From positions 186,001-250,000 of the forward strand of contig CADEHE010000005.1 in NCBI GenBank assembly GCA_902826775.1: a stretch of 64,000 nucleotides of DNA, read 5' to 3'. Made by a program: the position numbers and the translations under genes. Positions 43,963 to 52,691 of this stretch are shown here, piece after piece. Position 1 is the stretch's first letter. Every line of letters starts with the position of its first letter. The stretch comes from an uncultured Pseudomonadota bacterium. GTDB lineage: Bacteria > Pseudomonadota > Gammaproteobacteria > Burkholderiales > JALYOK01. The notes beneath the pieces were generated by a model, which saw nothing but the letters and a program-made list of their open reading frames with translations, did no database searches and had not been told where the DNA came from.

Positions 43963-45141
43963 TTACGATACGCGGCCCCAATACTGCTTGTCGTTCAACA
44001 TTCCCTTCGGCGTGATGTCTTGGTCGAAAATCGCCAACGGGATGGAAACGGTACAGGCGCAGTTCGGAATGTCGACGATGCCGCCAATTCGTCCTTCCAC
44101 CGGCGCAGCGGTCAGCAGCATGTAAGCTTGCGCTTTGGTGAAGCCGAAGTGGCTGAGGTAGTCGATCGCTTTCAGGCACGCTTGACGGTAGGCGACGGTG
44201 GCGTCCATGTAGTAGTTCTTGCCGTTCTCGACGCATATGCCTTCAAAGGTGATGTATTGGTCGTAGTTCGGCTTGACCGGACTCGGCAGGAAGATCGGCG
44301 ACGTGATGCCGTACTTGGCCATGCCGCCTTTGATCAAATCGAAGCCGATGTGCGTGGCGCCGTCCATTTCGATCGCGCCGCAGAAGCCGATTTCGCCGTC
44401 GCCTTGCGAAAAGTGCAGATCGCCCATGGAATAGCCCGCGCCTTTCACGTAGACGGGGAAGAAGATGCGCGTTCCGGTGGAGAGATCCTTGATATCGGTG
44501 TTGCCGCCGTGTTCGCGCGGCGGCACGGTGCGGCATGCTTCTTTCGCCATCTCGTGGAACTTTGCGCCGGACACGCCGCGCAGCACCGCGGTCTCCGGGA
44601 ATGGGCCTTTGGCCAAACCTTTTTTGACGAGTGGCGCTTCACGCTTGTTCCATTCGTTCAGCAAATCGCGCGAGGGCAGCGTGCCCATCAAACCGGGATG
44701 GGTGAGGCCCGCAATGCGCACGCCGGGGATATGCCGCGAAGTGGCGAACAAGCCCTTCAAGTCCCAAATGGCTTTAGCAGCGTCGGGAAAATAGTCGGCA
44801 AGAAAGCCGCCGCCGTTGCTCTTGGCGAAGATCCCCGAGAAGCCTACCTGGGTGATTGGCTTGATATCGAGCAGATCGACAACCAGCAGGTCGCCCGGTT
44901 CCGCCCCTTTAATTTCGAACGGGCCGGTGAGCGGGTGCGCGCGCGTGAGGTCGATGTCGCGCACATCGGCCACATCGTCGTTGTCGAAAATTTGCGCATC
45001 GAGAAAGTCCAGCGTCTCAATGATAATTTCTTCGCCGGGCTTGACCGAACCCAAAAACGGCAGCTCGGGGTGCCAGCGGTTATGACCGAGTTCGGCCTGT
45101 TGTGCGAGAGGGACACCGGGCTTGATAGTGAAATGCTGCAT
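43963..45141 (-). CDS. fmdA: Formamidase / acetamidase FmdA
   Basis: 392 residues with the FmdA_AmdA fold: HNRWHPELPFLGSVKPGEEIIIETLDFLDAQIFDNDDVADVRDIDLTRAHPLTGPFEIKGAEPGDLLVVDLLDI, then a GDLHFSQGDGEIGFCGAIEMDGA segment near residue 240. It hydrolyses formamide and other short amides to ammonia and the acid, giving nitrogen. The urtABCDE-type importer upstream and fmdB downstream make a complete amide uptake and use operon, as in Methylophilus fmd loci. Confidence 0.93.
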   Translation of the reverse strand: MQHFTIKPGVPLAQQAELGHNRWHPELPFLGSVKPGEEIIIETLDFLDAQIFDNDDVADVRDIDLTRAHPLTGPFEIKGAEPGDLLVVDLLDIKPITQVGFSGIFAKSNGGGFLADYFPDAAKAIWDLKGLFATSRHIPGVRIAGLTHPGLMGTLPSRDLLNEWNKREAPLVKKGLAKGPFPETAVLRGVSGAKFHEMAKEACRTVPPREHGGNTDIKDLSTGTRIFFPVYVKGAGYSMGDLHFSQGDGEIGFCGAIEMDGATHIGFDLIKGGMAKYGITSPIFLPSPVKPNYDQYITFEGICVENGKNYYMDATVAYRQACLKAIDYLSHFGFTKAQAYMLLTAAPVEGRIGGIVDIPNCACTVSIPLAIFDQDITPKGMLNDKQYWGRVS

Positions 45142-45203
45142 GTCAGCTCCTTATTGAGTTGCTTGTTGGATTTGCAGTCGGTGCGAGTGCGGCAGATTGG
45201 CGG

Positions 45204-45458
45204 TTAGAACGGCGGATACGCCCCGGCGAGGCAGCCGGCCTGGTAGCCGCCATTCACGCTCGCGTCCTTGATCGATAGGCACACGTCCTTGACCCAAGCT
45301 TCCGGCTTCAGCACGCTGCCGTCCGGCAACGTGCCGCCGCTCGCATCGAAGCGCAGCAAGCAAACCGGGCAGGTTTGCACGTCGGCAGTGGTGCGGCCGC
45401 GGCTCGTGTCCGTGAAGCCTTTGTTGCCGAAACGGTTGTAATACATGTACCCGATCAT
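45204..45458 (-). CDS. Small cysteine-containing protein of the amide operon
   Basis: 84 residues. A CPVC pair near residue 30-33 and further cysteines (VKDVCLS, QAGCLAG) could bind metal. The sequence begins MIGYMYYNRFGNKGFTDTSRG. No family is known to me. It lies 53 bases after urtE and 62 before fmdA on the same strand, so it probably belongs to the operon, perhaps as a metal or cofactor helper for formamidase. Confidence 0.55.
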   Translation of the reverse strand: MIGYMYYNRFGNKGFTDTSRGRTTADVQTCPVCLLRFDASGGTLPDGSVLKPEAWVKDVCLSIKDASVNGGYQAGCLAGAYPPF

Positions 45459-45511
45459 CCCTGTCTCCTAGATTGGTATTGATTGATGGAGGTATACAGC
45501 TAACAGTGTGG

Positions 45512-46201
45512 CTAGACTGAGAGGTATTGCTTGACCTTGCCGATATCGACTTCGGCGCGTGGCGCGTCGTGCACGATGCGTCCGCTTTCGATCACCAAGA
45601 GGCGGTCGGCTACATCGAGTGCGAAGCTCAGCACCTGCTCCGAAACGACGATGCAAAGTTGCTTGAGTTTGCGGATTTCGTTTAGCGCCTTGGCGATGTC
45701 TTTGATGATCGAAGGCTGGATGCCCTCGGTCGGCTCGTCGAGCAGCAGCACTTTCGGCTCGGTCACCAGGGCGCGCGCGATGGCGAGTTGCTGCTGCTGA
45801 CCGCCGGACAAATTGCCGCCCTTGCGCCGGCGCATGTCGTAAAGCACCGGAAAGAGCGCGTAGATGTCTTCGGGAATGCGCTTGTTCTTCGCGTTCTCCA
45901 GGCCGGTCTCGATATTCTCTTCGACGGTCAGCGTCGGAAAGATCAGGCGCCCTTGTGGCACATAAGCTAATCCGTTGGCCACGCGCTGATAACTTTCACT
46001 GCGCGTGACATCGCGCCCGCCGACTTCGACTTTGCCGCTGCGCGAAGGCAATACGCCCATGAGCGCCTTGAACAGCGTGGTTTTGCCCATGCCGTTGCGT
46101 CCCATGATGGCGACCGTCTCTTGCTTGGCCGCGGCGAAACTCAGTTGATGGATGACTTCGCTTTGTCCGTAGCTCACGGTCAGTTCGTGGACTGCTAGCA
46201 T
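45512..46201 (-). CDS. urtE: Urea/short-chain amide ABC ATPase (UrtE-type)
   Basis: 229 residues. Walker A GRNGMGKTTL (residues 34-43), signature LSGGQQQQLAIARALV, Walker B VLLLDEPTEGIQPS and the switch region VVSEQVLSFAL. GRNGMGKTT and EGIQPSII are typical of UrtE/LivF-type proteins. Last of the five transporter genes. Confidence 0.9.
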   Translation of the reverse strand: MLAVHELTVSYGQSEVIHQLSFAAAKQETVAIMGRNGMGKTTLFKALMGVLPSRSGKVEVGGRDVTRSESYQRVANGLAYVPQGRLIFPTLTVEENIETGLENAKNKRIPEDIYALFPVLYDMRRRKGGNLSGGQQQQLAIARALVTEPKVLLLDEPTEGIQPSIIKDIAKALNEIRKLKQLCIVVSEQVLSFALDVADRLLVIESGRIVHDAPRAEVDIGKVKQYLSV

Positions 46202-46237
46202 TGCGTATCCTCGTGGTGGGCCGTCCTTGATGCGAAT

Positions 46238-46981
46238 CTAGTGGCCCAAATAAACGTCGATGACTTTCTCGTCGGCTTGCACTTTGTCCATGCTGCCTTC
46301 GGCGATCACTTTGCCTTGATGCAGCACGGTCACTTTGTCGGCGATCTTCTTGACGAAATCCATGTCGTGCTCGATGACGATCATCGAACGGCCCTTGCAG
46401 ATGCGCTGCAGCAGTTGGGCGGTGAGTTCGCGTTCGCGCACGCTCATGCCGGCAATCGGCTCATCGAGCATGAGCAGTTCCGGGTCTTGCATGAGCAACA
46501 TGCCGATCTCCAGCCATTGCTTTTGCCCGTGGCTCAGTAGCCCGGCCTCGAGATCGGGCACATCGGTGAGTAGCACCTCTTCGGCGACGGCGCGCACGCG
46601 CTCGGTCACCAGTTCGCTGCGTTTAAACGCGATCGAGCCGAACACGCTGCGCCCCTTCGGAAACGAAACCTCCAAGTTCTGGAACACGCTTAAGTTCTCG
46701 TAGATCGAAGGCGTTTGAAATTTGCGCCCGACGCCCTCGCGCACGATTTGATGCTCGGAGAGCTTGGTCAGCTCCTTATCCTTGAAGCGAATGCGGCCGT
46801 TGGTTGCTTTGGTCTTGCCGCAGATCAGATCGAGCACTGTAGTTTTTCCGGCGCCGTTCGGCCCGATGACCACGCGCAACTCGTCTTTATCCAAGTAGAA
46901 GTTGAGCCCATCGACGGCCTTGAAGCCGTCGAACGACACTGTGAGGTCTTCAACCGAGAGAATCAATTCCTTGCTTGCCAT
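46238..46981 (-). CDS. urtD: Urea/short-chain amide ABC ATPase (UrtD-type)
   Basis: 247 residues. Walker A GPNGAGKTT, a signature LLSHGQKQWLEIGMLLMQ (SHGQ is normal in UrtD), Walker B ELLMLDEPIAGMSVRE and a switch histidine in IVIEHDMDFV. The GMSVRERE wording is specific to UrtD/FmdE-like subunits. Partner of the UrtE-type ATPase. Confidence 0.92.
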   Translation of the reverse strand: MASKELILSVEDLTVSFDGFKAVDGLNFYLDKDELRVVIGPNGAGKTTVLDLICGKTKATNGRIRFKDKELTKLSEHQIVREGVGRKFQTPSIYENLSVFQNLEVSFPKGRSVFGSIAFKRSELVTERVRAVAEEVLLTDVPDLEAGLLSHGQKQWLEIGMLLMQDPELLMLDEPIAGMSVRERELTAQLLQRICKGRSMIVIEHDMDFVKKIADKVTVLHQGKVIAEGSMDKVQADEKVIDVYLGH

Positions 46982-46990
46982 GTGCGTGCC

Positions 46991-48178
46991 TTAGCTTTGC
47001 GTTGCGGTAGCAGCACCGGGATGCGGCCAATGGGCCTTGTCGGCAGCGGCCGCGGTTTTCTCCGGCGCTGAGGCCAGCGGCTCGGACTTGGTGTCATCGG
47101 ATTTCGCACTGCGCCGCTTCGCGATGCTCTCGTAGAGCCCGGCGATACCGTTAGGGAACGCCATCACCACACCGATGAACAGCGCCGCCATCAAGAACAG
47201 CCAAAGATCAGGGAAGCTTTCCGAGAAGTAAGTCTTGCCGAAGTTCACCAGAAGCGCGCCGTAGACCGCCCCCACCAGCGACATGCGGCCGCCGACTGCT
47301 GCGAATATCACCATCTCGATCGACGGCACGATGCCGACGAAAGAGGGCGACATGAAGCCCACCTGCAGCGTAAACAGCGCGCCGCCGATCGCAGCCAGAC
47401 CCGCAGCGAAACAAAACGCAAAGATCTTGAAGTTGGCGACGTCATAGCCGGAAAAGCGCACACGGTCTTCTTTGTCACGAATTGCCAGGAGCAGCATGCC
47501 GAACTTGCCGCCGAGCAAGTAGCGGCTCGTGATGATGGCGCCGATCAGCAAGCCTGCGCAAAGAAAATAGAGGATGTACTTCGCGGTATCGGTGCGAATA
47601 TCCCAGCCGAGCAGCGTCTTGAGGTCGGTAATGCCGTTCACGCCACCGGTGTAGCCTTGTTGGCCGATGATCAGTACCGACAAGATCAGTGCTACCGCCT
47701 GCGTAATGATGGCGAAGTACACACCGCCGACGCGTCGCTTGAACATTGCCAGTCCCATGATCAGCGCCAGCAGCACAGGCACAGCAATGACGGCGAGCAA
47801 GGAGAAGCTGAAGCTTTGAAACGGCTGCCAAAGCGACGGCAACGCGGTGAGCTGGTTCCAGTCCATGAAATCGGGGATACCGGGCGTCGATTGAATCTTG
47901 GTGCTGATCGGATCGGAAGCTTCCAGCTTCAAGAACATGGCCATGCAGTAACCGCCAAGACCGAAAAACACGCCTTGACCCAAACTCAGGATGCCGCCGT
48001 AGCCCCACAGCACGACCAGCCCCACGGCGACGAATGCGTAGGCGAGATACTTGCCCACTAGGTTGAGCCGGAAGATATCGAGGCCGAGCGGGAACACGAC
48101 CATCAACACCAAAGCGAGCACCAGAATGCTGGTCCAACCCTGTCTGCCGGCGAAACTCTTTAACAGATTATTTTGCAT
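46991..48178 (-). CDS. urtC: Urea/short-chain amide ABC permease (UrtC-type)
   Basis: 395 residues with about ten helices, longer than LivM as expected for UrtC. Landmarks: KYLAYAFVAVGLVVLWGYGGILSLGQGVFFGLGGYCMAMFL, the external loop with IQSTPGIPDFMDWNQLTALP, and GGRMSLVGAVYGALLVNFGKTYFSESFPDLWLFL near residue 300. A polar C-terminal tail (about residues 350-395) rich in Ala, Lys and Thr follows the last helix. Cotranscribed with urtB and urtD. Confidence 0.92.
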   Translation of the reverse strand: MQNNLLKSFAGRQGWTSILVLALVLMVVFPLGLDIFRLNLVGKYLAYAFVAVGLVVLWGYGGILSLGQGVFFGLGGYCMAMFLKLEASDPISTKIQSTPGIPDFMDWNQLTALPSLWQPFQSFSFSLLAVIAVPVLLALIMGLAMFKRRVGGVYFAIITQAVALILSVLIIGQQGYTGGVNGITDLKTLLGWDIRTDTAKYILYFLCAGLLIGAIITSRYLLGGKFGMLLLAIRDKEDRVRFSGYDVANFKIFAFCFAAGLAAIGGALFTLQVGFMSPSFVGIVPSIEMVIFAAVGGRMSLVGAVYGALLVNFGKTYFSESFPDLWLFLMAALFIGVVMAFPNGIAGLYESIAKRRSAKSDDTKSEPLASAPEKTAAAADKAHWPHPGAATATQS

Positions 48179-48200
48179 GTTGTGTGTGGTGAGATTGAGA

Positions 48201-49115
48201 CTAGCGACGCACTTTGCTGGCGAAAAGTCCTTGCGGACGCATCATCAAGATGGTCACGACCACCAGCAGCGTGAGAACCTTGGCCATAGATCCGGTCATG
48301 AAGAACTCCGAGATCGACTGCGTTTGCGCAATGCCGAATGCGGAGGCGATGGTGCCGAACAAGCTGGCGGCGCCGCCGAACGTCACGGTCAAGAAGGCGT
48401 CCACGATATAGAGTGAGCCGCTGGTCGGGCCGGTGGAACCGATGGTGGTAAATGCTGCGCCCGCCACCCCCGCGATACCGCAGCCGATTGCGAAAGTCAG
48501 GCGATCGACCTTCTTGGTATTGATGCCGGCGGCGTTGCTCATCATGCGATTGGCGACAGTGGCGCGCACGCGCAAGCCCCAGCGCGATTTGAACAACATC
48601 AAGAACACCGTCGCAGTGACCAGCACCGTCAATCCCATTACAAACAAGCCGTTGATCGGGATATCGATGGCCTCGGTTGGCTTAACCGAGCCCAGCAACC
48701 ACTCGGGTATGACGGGGCTGACTTCTTTAGCGCCGAAGGTGGAACGAAATATTTGCTGCATACCCAAGCTCAGTCCCCAAGTCGCGAGCAGCGTATCAAG
48801 CGGGCGGCGGTACAAGTGGCGGATGAGTAGATACTCCGCGAGATAGCCGGCTGCAAATGCAATACAGAACGCGCCTAAGATCGCGACGAGAAAAGAGTAC
48901 GGCGCAAACGCCGGAAAGTAGGTGGCTGCGGTCGTCGTGAACACATAAATCGTGTAGGCGCCAATGGTCATGAATTCGCCGTGCGCCATGTTTATGACGC
49001 CCATCTGGCCGAAGATGATCGCCAAGCCGAGCGCCATCAGTAGCAACACGCTGAATAGGCTCAGGCCGGCGAAACCTTGCATGGCGATGATGCCGCCGAT
49101 TTCGGAAGGGCTCAT
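48201..49115 (-). CDS. urtB: Urea/short-chain amide ABC permease (UrtB-type)
   Basis: 304 residues, about eight helices. Typical opening QGFAGLSLFSVLLLMALGLAIIFGQMGVINMAHGEFMTIGAYT, with the NMAHGEF motif. Near the C-terminus FGGAASLFGTIASAFGIAQTQSI is the coupling region. Lies 22 bases before urtC and 89 after urtA with a hairpin between. Confidence 0.92.
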   Translation of the reverse strand: MSPSEIGGIIAMQGFAGLSLFSVLLLMALGLAIIFGQMGVINMAHGEFMTIGAYTIYVFTTTAATYFPAFAPYSFLVAILGAFCIAFAAGYLAEYLLIRHLYRRPLDTLLATWGLSLGMQQIFRSTFGAKEVSPVIPEWLLGSVKPTEAIDIPINGLFVMGLTVLVTATVFLMLFKSRWGLRVRATVANRMMSNAAGINTKKVDRLTFAIGCGIAGVAGAAFTTIGSTGPTSGSLYIVDAFLTVTFGGAASLFGTIASAFGIAQTQSISEFFMTGSMAKVLTLLVVVTILMMRPQGLFASKVRR

Positions 49116-49152
49116 GGATAGCTTCTATGGGTTGCTTGCGTTAGACACGAAA

Positions 49153-49185
49153 GGGTGCGGCCGGTAGAAGTTCATGACCGCACCC
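49153..49185. terminator. Hairpin between urtA and urtB
   Basis: A perfect 8-bp stem (GGGTGCGG / CCGCACCC) with a long 17-base loop. No T-run follows on the minus strand, so it is more likely a stability or attenuation element that keeps urtA mRNA in excess than a true terminator. Confidence 0.45.
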
Positions 49186-49204
49186 ACTCACGACTTGAGG
49201 AGAA

Positions 49205-50446
49205 TTATTGATAACCCTTCGGGAACGGATCCGGTTCGAGCAAACCGGACTCGTGTATGACTTTGTATTGCCCATCCTTCTGCGCCTGGCCGATACGCAA
49301 TTTGCTCCACAGATGATGGTTTTCGTGTACTTTCACATATCCTTCCGGGGCGGTTTTTAACTCGATCCCCGGGGAGGCCGCGGCGACTTTGTTCACGTCG
49401 AAGCTGCCGGCTTTTTCAACGGCCGCTTTCCACAGCCAAGGTCCAAGATAGGCCGCTTGCGTTACATCACCGATCACCGCTGTCTTGCCCCAGCGCGCCT
49501 TGAATGCTTCGACAAACTTCTTGTTGTTGTCGTTGTCCAGGCTCTGGAAGTACTTCATCGCCGCGTAAAAGCCCGCCACGTTCTCACCGCCAATTCCGAG
49601 GATTTCGTCTTCAGTGACGGAGATGGTCAACAGCGTTTGCTTGTCTGAAGTGACGCCGGCGGCCTTCAACTGTTTGTAGAAGGCGACGTTGCTGCCGCCA
49701 ACGACGATGGCGTAGATCACATCCGGCTTCTTTATCTTGATCTTATTGATCAGCGAGTTGAAGCTGGTGTGGCCGAGCGGGTAGTACTCCTCGCCGACGA
49801 CTTGCAGCTTGAGCACATTCTCGATGTGCTTGCGCGCGATTTTGTTCGAGGTGCGCGGCCAAATGTAATCGGAGCCGATCAGGTAAAAGGTCTTGGCCTT
49901 CTTCTCTTTGACCACCCAATCGAGGCCCGCCAAGATCTGCTGCGTCGCTTCCTGCCCGGTGTAGATCACGTTCTTAGATTGCTCCAAGCCTTCGTAAAAC
50001 GTCGGGTAGTAGAGCAAGCCGTTCTCTTTCTCAAAAACCGGCAGCACCGCCTTGCGCGACGCTGAAGTCCAACAGCCGAAAACCGCGGCGACTTTGTCGT
50101 TCACCAACAGCTTCTTCGATTTTTCCGCAAAGGTCGGCCAATCGCTGGCCCCATCTTCGTAAATGATCTTGATCTTGCGGCCCAGCACGCCGCCCATGGC
50201 ATTGATCTGTTCGATCGCCAACGTCTCGGCTTGGATCGAACCGGTTTCGCTGATGGCCATGGTGCCGGTCTTCGAGTGCAGATCGCCGACGGTTACTTCA
50301 GCATCGGTCACCGCCAAACCGGTGGTGTTTACTTGTGCGGTCGGTGGCACCGCCGCGCCCGCCGGCGAGAGATGAGCGCTCAGCGCGAGTGCGGCAGTTG
50401 CGCCAGCCGCGGTTTTGAGGAACTGACGACGATTGTGATCGTGCAT
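49205..50446 (-). CDS. urtA: Urea/short-chain amide periplasmic binding protein (UrtA-type)
   Basis: 413 residues from the ATG complementary to 50444-50446, chosen because a twin-arginine signal (NRRQFLKTAAGATAALALS) begins just there; an upstream in-frame start adds 12 unlikely residues. The mature sequence follows UrtA/FmdD: VTVGDLHSKTGTMAISETGSIQAETLAIEQINAMGGVLGRKIKIIYEDGASDWPTFAEKSKKLL and YPLGHTSFNSLINKIK. The Tat signal means that it is folded before export. First gene of the amide operon. Confidence 0.93.
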   Translation of the reverse strand: MHDHNRRQFLKTAAGATAALALSAHLSPAGAAVPPTAQVNTTGLAVTDAEVTVGDLHSKTGTMAISETGSIQAETLAIEQINAMGGVLGRKIKIIYEDGASDWPTFAEKSKKLLVNDKVAAVFGCWTSASRKAVLPVFEKENGLLYYPTFYEGLEQSKNVIYTGQEATQQILAGLDWVVKEKKAKTFYLIGSDYIWPRTSNKIARKHIENVLKLQVVGEEYYPLGHTSFNSLINKIKIKKPDVIYAIVVGGSNVAFYKQLKAAGVTSDKQTLLTISVTEDEILGIGGENVAGFYAAMKYFQSLDNDNNKKFVEAFKARWGKTAVIGDVTQAAYLGPWLWKAAVEKAGSFDVNKVAAASPGIELKTAPEGYVKVHENHHLWSKLRIGQAQKDGQYKVIHESGLLEPDPFPKGYQ

Positions 50447-50730
50447 TTGATTCGTGCCCCTGTATCGAGTGAATGAAGACAACGCAATTCGCTAACTTTG
50501 CTGGCCGAGCAATCTATGCATCGGTTTGCTCCTGCTTTCGCAACTGCTGTGCCAGCGGCACAGGACGCCGGCGGGGCTAGGCGAGGACGTTGTTTCGATT
50601 AAGATTTGTCGCAGCGGCAGAAAGGTTTTTGCCGCGAATGCGAAGGGTGAGGCGCACTACCGTGGTTCAGTGCTGCGCGAAAGGTGTGCGCAATCTACTA
50701 AGCTTATCGCGCGCTCAAGCGTGGTGAGAG

Positions 50731-51537
50731 TTACAGCGAAGCATGCGCGCGCTGCACTTGTGCGCGTAGCGCGTGCCAGATGGTCCGGTGCAATTCGAGA
50801 AAGCGTTGGTCGAGGCGGATCTCCGCGACGTCGCGCGGACGCGGCAGATCAATGGGGTAGTCGCCGATGATGTGGCTGCCTGGTCCGGCTGAGAGCAATA
50901 CGACGCGGTCGGCCAGCGCGATGGCTTCTTCCAGGTCGTGGGTAATGAACACCACGGATTTGCGGTCGTCAGCCCACAGTTCAAGCAGCTGATTCTCCAT
51001 GAGACTGCGCGTTTGCACATCGAGCGCGGAGAACGGCTCATCCATGAGAATGATTTTGGGGTCAAGCACTAACACTTGCGCCAGCGCCACGCGCTTTTTC
51101 ATGCCGCCGGAGAGCTGATGCGGGTAGCGGTCACCGAAGCCGCCCAGACCCACGCGCGCGAGCCACTGGCGGGCTTGCGCGCGGGCATCCGGCAAGGCCA
51201 CACTGCGGAAAATCAATCCGGCCGCGACGTTATCCAGCGCCGTGCGCCAGGGCAGCAAGGCATCGTTCTGAAACAAATAACCCGCTTGACGATTGAGTCC
51301 GGCAAGCGTTTGGCCAAACACGTGCACTGTGCCGGAAGTCGGCATCAGCAAGCCTGCGGCAATATTGAGTAGCGTCGATTTGCCGCAACCCGTCGGGCCG
51401 ACGATGCAGACGAACTCCCCTGCGCCCACGCTCAGGTCGAGCGCGCTCAACGCGACGTGTGTGCTTTGTGTTTCCGAGACGAAGGAAAGACTAACGTCCG
51501 CCAGCGCCAGCGCATTAGGCTGCGCCGTTGCGCTCAT
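50731..51537 (-). CDS. NitT/TauT-type ABC ATPase (SsuB/TauB-like)
   Basis: 268 residues from the ATG complementary to 51535-51537, which overlaps the stop of the binding-protein gene; the frame is open upstream inside that gene. Walker A GPTGCGKSTLL, Q-loop FQNDALLPWRTALDNV, signature LSGGMKKRVALAQVLV, Walker B IILMDEPFSALD, switch VFITHDLEEAI. The GMKKR and LPWRT wording is typical of nitrate/taurine/sulfonate importers. No permease gene follows within the 284 bases before urtA; the only matching permease in view is at 41153-41941. Confidence 0.9.
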   Translation of the reverse strand: MSATAQPNALALADVSLSFVSETQSTHVALSALDLSVGAGEFVCIVGPTGCGKSTLLNIAAGLLMPTSGTVHVFGQTLAGLNRQAGYLFQNDALLPWRTALDNVAAGLIFRSVALPDARAQARQWLARVGLGGFGDRYPHQLSGGMKKRVALAQVLVLDPKIILMDEPFSALDVQTRSLMENQLLELWADDRKSVVFITHDLEEAIALADRVVLLSAGPGSHIIGDYPIDLPRPRDVAEIRLDQRFLELHRTIWHALRAQVQRAHASL

Positions 51538-52565
51538 TTGTATTTGGCGAGCGCCTTGGAGACGAAGCGCGAGTCGATGGTCTTGTGCAAATCCACGCTC
51601 GCATTCTTGAGCGTTGGCTCGAAGCTGCGCAGCACCTGGTAGACGTTGCGAGCGCCTTCCGCGGAGAGCACGCCATCGGGCGACATGGTGCCGAGATTTT
51701 TCTGCAGCGCCGCCAAATAGCCGGCCCTGTCCTCTGCGTAATACTCCGGTGGCACAGTGGCGACGATCTGTTCCGGTGTCGCCTTCTGCAGCCAACGCAG
51801 CGCATGCACCATCGCGTTGACTGCCGCTTGGATGGTATTCGGATGTTTGGCGACAAACTCGTTGGTCGCGTACAGGCAAGAGGCATGATACGCGCCGCCA
51901 TACACGTAAAGCGCGCCTTTGCTGGTGCGCGTGTCGACTACCGCGATGATCTCGCCGCTCGTTTCCAAGCGCGAAATGACTGGGTCAAGGTTGACCAGCG
52001 CGTCGATGTCGCCGCGCTTGACCGCGGCCACGGCACCCGCGCCGGTGCCCACACCAATGATGGAGACATCCTCGTCGTGCAATCCAACCTTCGCGAGCAA
52101 GTTGCTCACGAACATATTGGTGGATGAGCCCGGCGCGGTAACGCCGATCTTCAGGCCGCGCAGGTCCTTGGGCGACTTGTAAGTGGCGGCGCGCGCTTTC
52201 GGCAGCGCCAGCACGATCGCCGGCAAGCGCACCTGCAGCACTAACGCTTGCACTGGGCGGCCCTTCGCGTGCATGTTGATGACGTGCTCGAAAGAGCCCG
52301 AGGCAATGTCGGCGCTGCCACCAACTAGCGCTTGCAGTGCCTTGGCACCGCCGGCAAAGTCGGCGATGGTTACCTCCAAGCCTTCTGCCTTGAAGTAGCC
52401 AAGGCGCTCGGCAATGGTCAGCGGCAGATAATAAAACAGCGCCTTGCCGCCGACAGCGAAAGTAAGCTTTGGTTTTTCGATTGCGCCGGGCGCCGCGCGC
52501 ACGACGTGAGCACCTAGCAACGGCAGTGCCGCCAGGCCAAGCAAGCGCCGCCGGTGAAGGTTCAT
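51534..52565 (-). CDS. NitT/TauT-type periplasmic binding protein (SsuA-like)
   Basis: 343 residues from the ATG complementary to 52563-52565. A basic leader (HRRRLLGLAALPLLG) ends near residue 25. The mature protein has the NMT1/SsuA pattern: LPLTIAERLGYFKAEGLEVTIADFAGGAKALQALVGGSADIASGSFEH, then LKIGVTAPGSSTNMFV and a VAAVKRGDIDALVNLDPVI hinge segment. Ligand unknown (sulfonates, nitrate, pyrimidines and others in the family). Forms an operon with the following ATPase. Confidence 0.9.
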   Translation of the reverse strand: MNLHRRRLLGLAALPLLGAHVVRAAPGAIEKPKLTFAVGGKALFYYLPLTIAERLGYFKAEGLEVTIADFAGGAKALQALVGGSADIASGSFEHVINMHAKGRPVQALVLQVRLPAIVLALPKARAATYKSPKDLRGLKIGVTAPGSSTNMFVSNLLAKVGLHDEDVSIIGVGTGAGAVAAVKRGDIDALVNLDPVISRLETSGEIIAVVDTRTSKGALYVYGGAYHASCLYATNEFVAKHPNTIQAAVNAMVHALRWLQKATPEQIVATVPPEYYAEDRAGYLAALQKNLGTMSPDGVLSAEGARNVYQVLRSFEPTLKNASVDLHKTIDSRFVSKALAKYK

Positions 52566-52691
52566 TCTTGTATGTTTCCTATCTTTCGAAACCCGCAATG
52601 TCTCGGCCAGCAGGGCCTGCGCCGAGTGCAGAGCGCTTGTTTATCATGCGCAGCGGCGGCTGCCGCATGCGTAGCACGCATGCCCACTCGA

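Noticed and set aside
49205..50446. Urea-specific transporter with urease
   Set aside because: No urease genes are in view; formamidase and FmdB downstream point to short-chain amides rather than urea.
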